Assembly: GCA_025267735.1 (NCBI GenBank)
Contig: CM046309.1
Span: 35,873,202 to 35,937,201, forward strand
Length of the DNA: 64,000 nt
Reading direction: 5' to 3'
DNA from: Mactra quadrangularis
Lineage: Eukaryota; Mollusca; Bivalvia; Venerida; Mactridae
Made by a program: the position numbers and the translations under genes. Shown piece after piece: positions 11,461 through 22,666 of this stretch (its first letter is position 1; every line of letters begins with the position of its first letter). The notes under the pieces were generated by a model. That model ran no database searches. It worked only from the letters and a program-made list of their open reading frames with translations, and had not been told where the DNA came from.

Positions 11461-12065
11461 ACATGTTTCAACTGAGCTAAAATGAATAAGTATAAAATAA
11501 CTATCTATTTATCTTAAAATTTCAGTTGATCCTGTGAGTATTGATTGTTGGCTCAAGAGCTCTGCACAAAACTGAATCAAGCTGTAAAGAATGTCACATG
11601 CATAAAGTTTTTAGAAAATTACTCACCCTAAAAAATTCCAATACACAAGCTAATGTAGGCATTTTGTACAAAAGAAAATATAATAGCTATTTTTGCACTA
11701 TCAGTACTTTTTCATTTTTTTATTGTTTTTTGACAAAAACAAGTGCTTGTTAACATTCTGCAGACCATGTGACTGAACGGGGTACATAATTGCTTGATCT
11801 TCATAATGTAAACAAACTTTTGTTTTTTATCAAAATCTTGCAGCAGTCAAAAAACAGAGGTGATTCAAATAGTGCATTAAGTAACTATCAGATTTTATGT
11901 CAGAAAATTTTAGCCTGAATTGTGATTGTTTCCACACAAATAAATTTTACTGATGACCCTGTCTACTGTTAGATTCAATTTTTGTGCAGCAAATTTTTAG
12001 CATACAATCAAGTTTTACAGAACTAACTGGGTACCATAATTTTTAGGGGAGAGAAAGTTAGTAAT

Positions 12066-12356
12066 CATGGGCAGATCCAGTGGGGGGGGGGGTTCAAGGG
12101 GGTCCAGACCCCCCTATAATTTGGAAAATGTTTATGACCATTAGTGTATTTCTTGCTTGTAAGTCATTTTTAAGTAGTATGAAGCAACTTTTCTCGGTGC
12201 TTAACATAGATTTAATGGTTATGTAGTTTTTATTATCAATATGTTGCATTTTTTCTGCAAAATGTGTATAATGTGGTTGTGATTCGAGGTTCGGACCCCA
12301 CCCACCCCTGGAAAAGTTTGGACCCCCCCCCTAAAAAAATCCTGGATCTGCCCCTG
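12066..12356 (+). mobile_element. GGATCCAG-ended MITE with 5-bp target duplication
   Basis: The ends are CATGGGCAGATCCAG and CTGGATCTGCCCCTG, with a 5-bp duplication GTAAT at 12061-12065 and 12357-12361. The interior of about 250 bp (TTAGTGTATTTCTTG, TTTTTAAGTAG) is shared with the copy at 47333-47606. It is non-coding. Confidence 0.85.
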
Positions 12357-12469
12357 GTAATTATTTTAAGCTCTTTATGATGTCATTTAATTGTTTGTCT
12401 AATAAAAAAAATCGATGAACATGTATAGTATAGGACTACAGTTGAATTACAATTTTTCTAAGTGGCATC

Positions 12470-12778
12470 TTACTCTTAAAAACTTTCGGCAAAATACACA
12501 TACTGAACAATTAATTTTGTTTTCGTAAGAATAAATACTTGAAACTGTGCCACAATATGATAGACTTCTGTGTTTCTCCCAAAACTCATGTGTCCAAAAT
12601 TATACACTTTTACAAAATTGATTTATTATAAGTCACATAGGATGTTACAATGTATAAAAACATGTACATTGTATAACCATATAGATGCATACCAAAGCTA
12701 ACAATTTAATGTAAGTGAAGTATGTAATTATTATAACTATGTAGTTCAAGCTCAGGTTAATATTGTCGCACTAAACTA
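12470..12778 (+). mobile_element. CCTGAGCTTGA-type MITE, incomplete left end
   Basis: The right terminal repeat (AGTTCAAGCTCAGGTTAATA) and the interior match the copies at 5186-5570 and 15672-16543. It keeps the uninterrupted target (AATTTAATGTAAGTGAAG) into which a hAT-like MITE inserted in the third copy. Confidence 0.65.
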
Positions 12779-12788
12779 ACTTAGTATA

Positions 12789-13716
12789 CAGTACACACCA
12801 AAAGTCTGGAGATATTTTCAGATTGTAGGCCTATTGAATAGTATACTTAAAGAAACTTCTAAGTACTCAGATTTCAATATGGCAATAAGTCTTATTTTTC
12901 AACATTATTGTCCGATCGCTGATGAAAACGTGTTTTGGATCATACTGACCTTTGCTTTTATGGCTTTCATGCTACTTTATCGATGCAAAACCATTTTTGT
13001 GGGGCAAGCGTTTATATGATAAGATTTTCTAATTGTTTTGATTGAACAGAAAATTAGCAATTGGAAGACTTATTCTGCAGGTCTTGTGTAAGACCTACGG
13101 CAATTTCTCAGTCTTGAAGCGACATTTGAGCCATTTCTTGATTTTTCGTTGTGCATATCAACACACTAATGATTTTCACTAAAACTGACCATGTGAAATT
13201 TTTGCATGATAAGCACGTGCGCATTTCCGCTTTTCTGCATGTGCACGACAAAACCAATTTTGCATCTATTTAGAAGCATGAAATCCATGCAGGCAGACGA
13301 CAGTATAGTCCTATATACATTTCCATTGACGATCAGACATAAATATTGAAAAATGAAAATTCCTGACAACATTGAAATCAGAGTACTTAGAAGTTTTGTC
13401 AAGTATATTTTAATATCTAAAATTTGGTAACTGTTTATTTATAATTGCTTTGTAGTTTTGCATTAATTTTTGGTTATCATTGTAATTATAACTGAGACTA
13501 CAAAAATAGTTTAAAAGCTATGTTAAGGAAATAAAATATGGTTTTGGAGGCTTTAGTTTGTCAGATGCTGAATCTTATAAATGTGTTGAACTTATGAAAT
13601 ATGTTTTTATTCTATCACAAACCATACTTTAATAAACTAAAAATAATGATTCAGAAAAAGAAAAATTCAAGAATTGTAGTAAATTTCTTATGACTCCAAA
13701 TTTTTGGTGGGTACTG
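12789..13716 (+). mobile_element. Tc1-like MITE interrupted by a second MITE
   Basis: The ends CAGTACACACCAAAAGTCT and TTTGGTGGGTACTG match the 7646-8004 family. The left TA is at 12787-12788; the right one has decayed to GA. The interior right part (13413-13716) carries GGTTTTGGAGGCTTT, seen again at about 20270. It is split by the element at 12836-13412. Confidence 0.75.
12836..13412 (+). mobile_element. MITE with ~100-bp terminal inverted repeats
   Basis: The left end (GTATACTTAAAGAAACTTCT, then AAGTACTCAGATTTCAAT) is repeated inverted at the right end (ATTGAAATCAGAGTACTTAG, then AAGTATATTTT). A second copy lies at about 32900-33405. Frames crossing both elements are by-products. Confidence 0.75.
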
Positions 13717-14420
13717 GAGTTAAAGCTTATTCAACTGTCACTGGCGCTAACAATAACCCCTTGTATTTATAAACCCACTACAGTACTTCTGTACTTACGA
13801 TTGATAAAAATAGTTATCCATACCTGTGTAAATTAGCAGGGTTAGTGTGTGCTCATCTGACAGTTAAATAAAGATTTAACTATTGGTGGAAATATGTTAG
13901 ACAAGAAAGTGAATCAATGAAGTTTTTTACCAATTTGTTTGTCTTTTTCACAGGATCATCCTTGGAGGTCTGCCGTGTATAGGATATCACCCTGCTTAGA
14001 CCATGATCAAACTTGAGACCGAAAAATTCTACATCATATGTGTGTCATTTGCGGACAAGATCGAAAGACATGTAAAGGTATATTTTGGTTATTGTAGCTG
14101 TTTTAACTGATAGATTATAAAACATTAGATTCTCAGCTGTTCTGGAACAACTCAACACATGGACAACTCACCTTGAAGTAGGGACAAAATTTGTAGGATC
14201 AATGCCTTAAGTGTTTTAAAAAAGCATAATTAATTATTAAACATGAAATAATTTATGACAAGGGAGACAATATAGACAATGTAGTAATATGTATCAAAAA
14301 CTAACTTAAACAAGACAATCAGAATTATCTCCCTTCTAAAACAAAACTAGTGAATAGATTTTGGCTCTGTTACAATATTTTATTAGTAAATTAAGTTATT
14401 GCAATCATCTTATAGTTTTC
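13717..14420. other. No confident gene; one weak exon candidate
   Basis: Bases 13955-14078 lie between a good acceptor (TTTTTCACAG) and a donor-like GTATAT. They hold a start codon at 14003 with the 25-codon frame MIKLETEKFYIICV... in phase with that donor. Nothing in the peptide is recognised. The segment is locally GC-richer than its flanks. Confidence 0.2.
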
Positions 14421-14424
14421 AATA

Positions 14425-14845
14425 TATTCAGGGCATGAATTTAACAATAACTTGGACTTGCAAATTTTTGCGAGTTGCTTTTATTTCAACTCGCAAATTG
14501 AAAAATGATTTGCATTTTTCCAAATTTTAATAGCATACAAAGTAACTATTCGTATATGCAATATAAAAGCAACTTAGTACTATACTTACTAAAGATAAAA
14601 CATGTGCGTTCTAGTGAGATAGACAAAGTTATCAAACATGTTTTTACTGTGAGTCTTTAAATATATCATATCATCGATCTATCTGGTCATTCAAATGCTG
14701 ACTTTAGCCTCATTAGTTAAGACAGTTATATTTTGCGTTGATTTAAACTCGCAAAAATTTGCTAGTTATAATAAAAATAACTCACAATTTTCAAATTCTA
14801 CTCGCATTTTGGGAGTATGCGAGCTTAAACTCTTTCCCTGATATA
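14425..14845 (-). repeat. GCGAGT-type repeat, reverse copy
   Basis: This is the reverse-orientation relative of 4315-4685: it ends GAGTATGCGAGCTTAAACTC, and its opposite end carries CAACTCGCAAATTG. It has no coding content. Confidence 0.55.
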
Positions 14846-15286
14846 TTCTAAAAGTGTAAGTTGTGAAAATATTTATAAAATAAAAAACAATGATAATTAG
14901 CAATTTAGAATATAAAATAAGAAAGATTTAAAAATGGAAAGATTTGAATTATGATGACTGCATAATAATGTGTCAAAGATATTTTAGTTTTTGCAGATTG
15001 AAAATGTATTGTTTTATAGTAAGATTAAATGAAATAACCATTTTATGATAATTGTAAGTTTAATGTTAATGTTTAATTTTTACTCTTTTGGAAATTTATC
15101 GATTTGAAAAACCTAATAGATACATTGTAGAATGTTTTTATCAAAGTAAATATATGTTAAAATCTAATTTTAGATAATATTCTACAATGTATTTATATTA
15201 AGTTAGACAACTGTCACCAATAAGGTTCTTGCTGTTATATTGTTGATTTGAGTTTCAAGTTTTTATTCATTTTAAATAAGATAAAA

Positions 15287-15555
15287 CCCGGGCTGATAGC
15301 GCAGTTGGAATGCCCGAGGGGTGCGGGTTCGAATCCCACCCAGGGAGGTTATAACCTTCCATGAAAATTTGACAATAATGTCGATTTTCCTCCATTGATT
15401 AGATAATATGGAGAAGTTTCTGGCGTTGTGGAAGGGTAGGTGAGTACTGGTTATAGACAATAGACCAGGAAAGCTAGGTTAGGTGCGCTGGACGCCGTGA
15501 AATGACCTAAATTGTGTTGATATGGCTTAACTCCATTAAATAAATATAAATAAAA
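15287..15555 (+). mobile_element. tRNA-headed SINE (family 1) with a head deletion
   Basis: The A-box start and B-box (GGGTTCGAATCCC) are present, but about 25 bp between them are missing. Flanks TTAAATAAGATAAA (15273-15286) and TTAAATAAGATTAAA (from 15556) form a slightly mutated target-site duplication. Body and tail are complete. Confidence 0.85.
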
Positions 15556-15671
15556 TTAAATAAGATTAAATAAATTTAATTGAATTTATTGCGAAACTTC
15601 AAAGATAACTTGGAATAAAATGTGATAGTAAAGGTAGAATTCTACTTTTAATACAAAACTATTATTGTATA

Positions 15672-16543
15672 GTCCGACAGATTTAACCTGAGCTTGACCT
15701 TTATGCAAGAATATATTAAACTCAGTATTTATAGTCTATTTTAGTCTTCGTGTGTAAATCGCACTTTATCGGAAGCTTTCGGCATAATATTCGTATCTGA
15801 ACAACTAATTGTGTTTTCATATGAATAAATAGTTAAAAACAGTGTCACAACATCGTGGACTTTCGTGTTCCCCATAAACGAATGAGTCCAAAATATTAAG
15901 TACAATAATAAATTCCATGTTTTCAAGATTGATTTATATTCACATAGGTTGTTATAAACATGTGTATAATCGTTCACACACATATGGAAACTCACAATTT
16001 AATGTAATTAATAGGGGTGTAACGGTTAACCGATATACCGGTTAATATTGCAATACGACTTCTGACGGTTTTTAATCGGTTCGTTTTTCTCTGAACCGGT
16101 TTTTCTAGTTATGTTCCATACTGATTGTTTTCACCAGAGTCTAAAATTTAAATGTTTGAATTAATGTTAAAATGTGTTCGGAAACTTGAAATACTTTTCG
16201 TAAAGTGAGAGAATAATTATCTTTGAAAGTCCACTCAAAACCTTTTTTCTAACTTATTCAAACATTAAAAATTTTGCGTAATTCGTGTAGATCATTTGAA
16301 AATACAAATATCTATGTACAATGTTGATAAAATTAAGACGATGCACGTGCATTAATTTATGCTATGCATGTATGCGCAAAGAACAATATGTATTGCAATA
16401 TATTGCAATACGGATATTGTGTATTGCAATATATTGCAATACGGTTTTTACCGTATTGTTACACCCCTAGTAAGTAAAGCCTGTAATTATTATTGTAATA
16501 AGGTAGTTCAAGCTCAGATTAATATTGTTGGACTATCTATAGT
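15672..16543 (+). mobile_element. CCTGAGCTTGA-type MITE split by a hAT-like MITE
   Basis: The left end TTTAACCTGAGCTTGACC and the right end AGTTCAAGCTCAGATTAATA are inverted repeats. The interior matches 5186-5570 and 12470-12778 apart from the hAT-like insertion at 16012-16469. Confidence 0.75.
16012..16469 (+). mobile_element. hAT-like MITE with 8-bp target duplication
   Basis: The ends TAGGGGTGTAAC and GTTACACCCCTA are inverted repeats. The flanks are GTAATTAA (16004-16011) and GTAAGTAA (16470-16477), an 8-bp duplication with one mismatch. The uninterrupted paralogue at about 12704 reads GTAAGTGAA at the same point. Internal ATTGCAATACGG motifs are repeated and inverted. It is non-coding, 458 bp. 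Confidence 0.9.
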
Positions 16544-16699
16544 AAATTTTTCACAAAATTTGTATCTAATTGTGTGTTGTCATTTACTTAAATTTTATCA
16601 ACCATCATTAAAAAAATTTGAGGGTTGCCGCAAGACTGTTGTACATGTAAGTGTATTGATTATCATTTAAAGAACAAGTTACTACAGTCTTGGGGGCAA

Positions 16700-16933
16700 T
16701 CCACATTTTGTACGTAGAAAAATTAAAAGCTTACACTATTTTCATATCAAAGGGAGATAACTAATTACAACATGTATCAACATTTTTCATTTTGTTTCTG
16801 AGTACTGTTTTATTAATCTAATCCATGCATGATATTAATATGATGTAAGGACTTGAAATTATTATGATATGGGAACATTTATGATAGCTTTCAAGTATAA
16901 TGACTGTAAGTTGGTATTATGGGAATTCTACCT
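16700..16933 (+). mobile_element. TTAA-type MITE, left end lost
   Basis: The right end TTATGGGAATTCTACC and the interior (AAAGGGAGATAA, AATGACTGTAA) match the complete copy at 18592-18892. Confidence 0.6.
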
Positions 16934-16979
16934 TTATTATCCACGGTTAACCAAACAATTGTGTTTTAAATCATAGATA

Positions 16980-17085
16980 TAGAATAATAGAGGCATTGGA
17001 TTTATTGTTATTATTATAAAATATTATTATTATTATTATGATTATGATTATGATAATGATAATGATAATAATTTATAATTTAATT

Positions 17086-17116
<31 letters not shown>

Positions 17117-17160
17117 TTTTATAATAATAATAATAATATCTACACAACATGATAACCTTA
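16980..17160. repeat. ATT/AAT-rich microsatellite region
   Basis: Runs of ATTATT, GATTATGATTATGATAATG and AATAATAAT. Low complexity. Confidence 0.8.
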
Positions 17161-17389
17161 CATTTAATAAAAAATTAGTATAAAAGATGGTTTTTAACTT
17201 TAATAACTAATAATACCGGTATATGATCCTTGTTGAGTGTCTAGGTTTAGTTGTTCACAGGTTGGGTTTTTTGTTCATAAGTGTTGAGTTGCCTTTGGGT
17301 CGAGTTTGTCTGACCCTTCTCATCTCAGATCATAAGTTCAATGTTCGCAGATCTCAGATGCAGACAAGCAGAGAAAGATATATTTTATG

Positions 17390-17787
17390 GTGACAATACC
17401 ATTTGACTATGATGTCACAAATGTTACATTTTTCAAGAGAAAAAAAGTCCAAGAGTCCGCCCCAACGGAGAGACTTAAAGAGTTTTAAGTATGTTTAATG
17501 TTGTCAGATTTCCATGATACCTAGGAAACCTACTACGATTTTCAAATGCAAACTATTTAAAGAAAATGGAGAAGACTTGTAACTGAAGCAAGCTGAAAAT
17601 AAAGGTTGAAGATGTGATGTACAGCAAATAGTACACACTTCTAAGCTTAGTCTTGCATAGGTATCATGGAAATGTGACAAAAATTAAAATATTTACTGCT
17701 CTTTAAATGTCTGAGTCGAGCAATTACTTTATTTTATTCTTCTTGAAACCATAGCATTTGTGACGTCATTGTCATGTGGTATTGTGA
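17390..17787 (+). mobile_element. MITE with ~33-bp terminal inverted repeats
   Basis: The left end TGACAATACCATTTGACTAT continues to GATGTCACAAATG. The right end CATTTGTGACGTCATTGTCA continues to TGTGGTATTGTGA. A single related end occurs at about 53660. It is non-coding. Confidence 0.7.
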
Positions 17788-17798
17788 CTCTGTATACA

Positions 17799-17993
17799 CA
17801 TTCGCAACATCCTCGGCCATTCGCTACAAATAACCTCGAAATATTTAGGCGCCATTTTGAAACTATGTAAAAAATTACACGATCGGTTAGGCGATGACTG
17901 AAGTTTCGTTTTTAGTCCGTAAATTAAGACCCCCCCCCCCACAAATCCTTCCGAGATTATTCATTCATGAAAGGTGGAGGGTGTTCCGAATGC
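17799..17993 (+). mobile_element. MULE-like MITE with 9-bp target duplication
   Basis: The ends CATTCGCAACATCCTCGG and GGTGTTCCGAATG are inverted repeats. The 9-mer CTGTATACA occurs at 17790-17798 and 17994-18002. The right end shares about 36 bp with the 70-bp element at 36864-36933, which looks like a deletion derivative. Confidence 0.8.
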
Positions 17994-18259
17994 CTGTATA
18001 CATTGCCATCTAAAAGTACCTTTACACTTGACACAGTGTACACAAGGGGATCCAGGGGTGCATAATTACTTTGCTCAACTTGTCTGATTTGAACAGTTAT
18101 GCCTGCAGACAGTATCACAATACTTCTTCCCTGACAACATCTAACCTGGTGGTTCAAGTTTTATAACTGGTTCTAACAGTTCTATACTGTTCTCTGCTAG
18201 CCTGACTTTTATATTATCTGTTTATGTGTAAAATAGATTTGGCTATTTAAGAATATTAG

Positions 18260-18489
18260 TTAGGCCACAACAAGTTGATGATATGTTCTACGGATTTTTC
18301 TGGGGAAAAAATGGGGCGAGCGAGCGAAGAGAAGAAAATAAAAAAGGCTTTATTCACTTGCTTTATATAGCAGTTTGACCAAATTTTTATGAGCGAGCGA
18401 GGAAATAAAAATATTTTTTTTGTAAAAACCGTCAAAATTAAGGTGCGAGCGAATCCATAGAACATAAAGATCAATTTGTTGTGGCCTAA
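18260..18489 (+). mobile_element. MITE with TTAGGCCACAAC ends
   Basis: The ends TTAGGCCACAACAAGTTGAT and ATCAATTTGTTGTGGCCTAA are inverted repeats. The interior has several GCGAGCGA motifs. A partial copy is at 35560-35626. The minus-strand open frame inside it is not regarded as a gene. Confidence 0.8.
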
Positions 18490-18591
18490 GAAGTAAATGA
18501 ATTAATACACCAGGTTTGACCACCATGGTTCCATTTATAATGTTGAAATAAAAATTGAATCGAAAAAGAAAACTGTTTTACATGTTCTTAA

Positions 18592-18892
18592 GGTAGAATT
18601 CCCTTTATACAAATCTATGTAAAAATCTGATATTTTACTTGTACAGATTCTTAAATTACATAAACTACCAACTTATTTAAATTACACTATTTTTCATATT
18701 AAAGGGAGATAATTATTCACTTCGATTAAAAACAATTTATCAGTAATTTTGCAACAGACTTTTGTTTGATGAATCTAATTCATACTTAATTATTAACATG
18801 ATGTAAGAATGAAAAATATTATGTTTTGCAATAATTTATCGTGATTTTGAAAAGTATGAATGACTGTAAAATAGCATTATGGGAATTCTACC
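18592..18892 (+). mobile_element. TTAA-flanked MITE (Kolobok/piggyBac-like)
   Basis: The terminal repeats GGTAGAATTCCC and GGGAATTCTACC are flanked on both sides by TTAA (18588-18591, 18893-18896). TTAA duplication is the hallmark of the piggyBac and Kolobok superfamilies; without a transposase I cannot choose. Length 301 bp. Confidence 0.85.
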
Positions 18893-18896
18893 TTAA

Positions 18897-19200
18897 ATGT
18901 TATTGTTGTTTTTTCAAAACATCAATAATTTTATAGTGCCTTTGTTAATGTGTTAAATGATCGTTGTATAATTTAATAAGTATTAGCCTAGGTATTTTAG
19001 TAGGCTGTGGTTGTATATATAAAATTATTCCATTTAGTCCTTGCGAAATTATTCAAGCTTTGGCAGTTTTGAAAATCAAAATGTAAATACATAGAATAAG
19101 AAACTATTGTTCAATTTTATTGAAATTTTAGTGGCACATAAATTAACTCCATTGATTTGAATATCTAACCAGCACTCCTGTACTCATGATTGATAAAATA
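18897..19200. other. No gene or repeat recognised
   Basis: AT-rich sequence without coding signal. Confidence 0.4.
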
Positions 19201-19205
19201 AAATT

Positions 19206-19494
19206 TATGCTCCACGTCACTCTTTGCTACTTTAACCATAAACTCCTCACAGTGCCTACGTCACGCTTTGCTACTTTAACCATAAACTCCTCACAGTGCT
19301 TACGTCACGCTTTGCTACTTTAACCATAAACTCCTCACAGTGCTTACATCATGCTTTGCTACTTTAACCATAAACTCCTCACAGTGCTTACGTCACGCTT
19401 TGCTACTTTAACCATAAACTCCTCACAGTGCTTACATCATGCTTTGCTACTTTAACCACAAACTCCTCACAGTGGTTAACGTCACGCTTTGCTA
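19206..19494 (+). repeat. 44-bp tandem satellite, about 6.5 copies
   Basis: Unit: TTTGCTACTTTAACCATAAA followed by CTCCTCACAGTGCTTACGTCACGC. Starts occur every 44 bp (19223, 19267, 19311, 19355, 19399, 19443). Variants alternate between ACGTCACGC and ACATCATGC. Stray reverse-strand monomers occur at 9356-9390 and 9442-9482. Confidence 0.95.
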
Positions 19495-19582
19495 TTGATT
19501 TAATAAAGGGAAATAACTGCTGCGGGGAGTTTGGAATGTATTTAGTTAAGTTATGAATGGTTATCTCCTTTTCTTATTTCAG

Positions 19583-19688
19583 AACTAGAATGTATTTTGT
19601 TATGTTATGAATGGTTATGATGACAATGAAACTAAGGATCTCTACCCTTCAGACCTCCATCACCAGAACTTTCAACTATACAGAGCAG
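19583..19688 (+). other. Weak exon candidate
   Basis: The segment is bounded by a TTCTTATTTCAG acceptor and a GTACTT donor-like site. It contains start codons with frames that stay open to the donor (MTMKLRISTLQTSI... and an alternative MNGYDDNETKDLYPSD...). The product is not recognised. It could be a 5' exon of an unseen gene or a chance arrangement. Confidence 0.2.
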
Positions 19689-20707
19689 GTACTTTTATTC
19701 ATTGATTTAAATTAAATGGAATAAGTGTTATGTAAAGGTCTGGTACAACTCCACCCATGGAAAACTCAACCCGAAGTAGAGATTGCTTAACATGTAGACA
19801 ACTCATCCTATATCATATGTTATTTTTAGACTTATCGTGTATGAAAGATATTGCGGAATAAAATGAATGATTATTTCATATCTATATAGTTATAAAAAAG
19901 TGAGAATAGCATTTAAATTATCATTTTTAATTTAAATTTTTTTTTTTTTAATCAAATACTAATCATATAAGATACATGTTGAGTTGTTCTGGGGTTGTAT
20001 TGTCTTCAGGTTGAGTTGTGGCATGAGTTGTCTTAAGTTGCTTCGTGTTGAGTTGTCCTGATCTAGTACCGTACAATTGGGACCTAAAGAGTTTGAAGTC
20101 AAAGACAGTATATAATATACAGTGTATATACAATGGCAACCAAATGTTTGGAGACATTTAACTCTGAAGGCTCTATATAGCTTTTATTGAAAATTTGAAA
20201 ATTGTTTATTTTAAAATGTTTTAGTTATTGTTATGGTGATATAAAACTTTGTTTATCGGAAAAAAACTAAGTTTTGGAGGCTTTGTAAGGTCAGATGCGA
20301 ATTCATATGAATGTGATGCATTTATAAAAATTTTTTCATTTTATCAACAATCATTCAAAATGTAGTTAAAAAATAATGTTTCTACAAAATGAAATTAAAG
20401 AATTATACAGTAAAAGTTTATTCTCTCAAACACCACCAGCTCGAATTAATTGACCGAGTCGAACACATTGACTGGCACCGATCAATTTCCCTTCTATATC
20501 TATATAAAACAACCTCTTCTGAGTCGAACAGGACAGGGTCGAACTCTCGAACCAATATCACGGTCCCGTGGTTTACAAATACATTTACTATTGTCTCTCT
20601 CGAACAATAGATTTTCACACATCAGCGACAAAGGTCTGATCGTCGGTATTGTTTGTGACGCGTGATAATAACACGGCGTGAAAATCGCTCAACATTAAAT
20701 TTGTTAA

Positions 20708-20802
20708 GTATAGGATAAAGCATGAGTAGCAGTTTGATATGGGATTTATCAACGAGCGAAGCGAGTTGATAAATCTCATATTAAACTGTTACGAGTACTC
20801 TA
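20708..20802. repeat. Palindrome around GAGCGAAGCGAG
   Basis: GTTTGATATGGGATTTATCA, then ACGAGCGAAGCGAGT, then TGATAAATCTCATATTAAAC form a near-perfect inverted repeat with arms of about 30 bp. A MITE-like fossil inside the pogo-like element. Confidence 0.75.
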
Positions 20803-21709
20803 TCCGACTTAGACAACAGGTAGGAAATTATATGTTTATAATGTCCATTTTCATTTATTTTGTCACGTATTTATACTACTGTCACCTTAAAGCCATATAA
20901 AACGCAGAGAAATATGGTTGGCCTTAATTTAAAGCGTACGATATTTGTGTCGTGAATTTCGTGCGAAAGCTAATTAAAACTCATTAACAACATTTAGATT
21001 GCGTTATTCATGGATATAAATATTTGTGCCCATGTCATATCGGCAGTTAAACAATGAATAAAAAATGATTTTTGATAAATAATCACAGTGGTGAGTCGTC
21101 TTAGGAATAATTCTTTATCGCAGAACTAAAGAATGTTTTGACTAACCAAGAGTGTTATTAGGCTGTAAGTACATATTATTGTTTTACGAATTTCATCATT
21201 TTCTGCATTGTTATACCTACAAAACATGCGAATATTCAATTTAGACAATATTTCTCATATATAGTCGATTTAATATGTAATCAAGGGAGTGGATAGATGT
21301 GAATTGCATTGTGTTACATAATACTGGTCGTTCTATTATGTAGGAACAAGTGGACCTTTGAATCAACCCCTACCGATACTTTTTTCACTTGCTTAAAACC
21401 ATCTAGACGATTGTCGTGAACAAAAATGGTAGAAAATCTCAATTACATTGTTAAATACATTATGTTTTATAAACATTTGTGCATGATGACGCCTAAACAT
21501 TTGTTTTGTTGAAAGTATGAACTATCCAAAATACAATTGATCGAAAAGCTTTTTGTCTTAAATATAGATCTTGGTTTTCTTTAGAATAACATAACAAGTT
21601 GTATTAACTTGATCGGATGAATTCAATAAAATCATTCGTTTGCAGTAGTTTTAGACTTATAAAAAATGCGCTTCCTTGTCTTCCAGTAATAAGCAATAAG
21701 GACAGAACG

Positions 21710-22122
21710 TCAGGCAAAGCATGATAATGGCCGCGCCCTATTAATGAATTAGGTATTAGATAATAAGGTTTTCATATGAACATTTCTCACTACACGGGCT
21801 TAAATCTAAAGATCACTGTACAAGAATTACAGCGGATACCTTTTTTAGTAGTTCGGTTACATTTATGATAAATAAAGTTTCCAAAATTCTAACGAGACTA
21901 TTTCACGTCTGAATTGTGTTCACTTCGAGACATGGTTTTTGCTTAATTGTTCGCTAAGTATACGAGCAATCAGTAAATCGACTTTGAATTTCTTATATAG
22001 TACCGAATTCCTACTAAAGTTACTATTGTCAGCAAATGATCATGCAGATAAAGAAAACGTATACGATAATTTTGTTATCTGAATAAAAACTGGAAGTGCA
22101 GCTATGATCGTGCTTTGCCTGA
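21710..22122 (+). mobile_element. MITE with TCAGGCAAAGC ends
   Basis: TCAGGCAAAGCATGATAATG on the left and CGTGCTTTGCCTGA on the right (with ATGATC just before it) form inverted repeats of about 22 bp, 410 bp apart. It is non-coding. Confidence 0.5.
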
Positions 22123-22212
22123 CCTGATAAGGATAGTGGTAAGGGGCAGGTAATCTAGACTAAATACAGATAAGCTTATTGAAGCATTTCAGTTGATTGT
22201 ATTAAACTGATT

Positions 22213-22390
22213 ATGGGGCGGATCTAGACTTTTAACAAGGGGTTGTACTATTTAATGACTTACGCTTGTCAACAAATAAGATCATAATTAGACTTTTCCA
22301 ATGTTCGTGGCCGCTTGTATACGAACTATAACATTTCATTTTGTTCTTAGAATGCACCCCACTTAAAAAAAGACTGGATCCACCCCATAC
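22213..22390 (+). mobile_element. GGATCCAG-type MITE, degenerate
   Basis: The left end GGGGCGGATCTAGACTTTT and the right end AAAGACTGGATCCACCCC are inverted repeats related to the family at 26698-27158. No clear target duplication. Confidence 0.5.
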
Positions 22391-22666
22391 TTTCAGTCAA
22401 TGTTTTCTCGAGTTTTACGCACGGAGAAAACGATCTGATAATATCAAACACTTTACCGTGTGTTATGGGATTTATCAAACACTTTTTAAGCAATTTGATT
22501 GGCTGAGGGGGTCACCGTTGTCTAATTGGTTTTATTTGTCAAAACATTTTGTTGTGTGATCACATTGTCGCACAAAAATGCTTAACAATAGAATTGTTTG
22601 TAGATTGCACATTGTTGATGGACACAAGTTATAAAGTGTCATGGTATGATTAAAAATCAAGAATAA

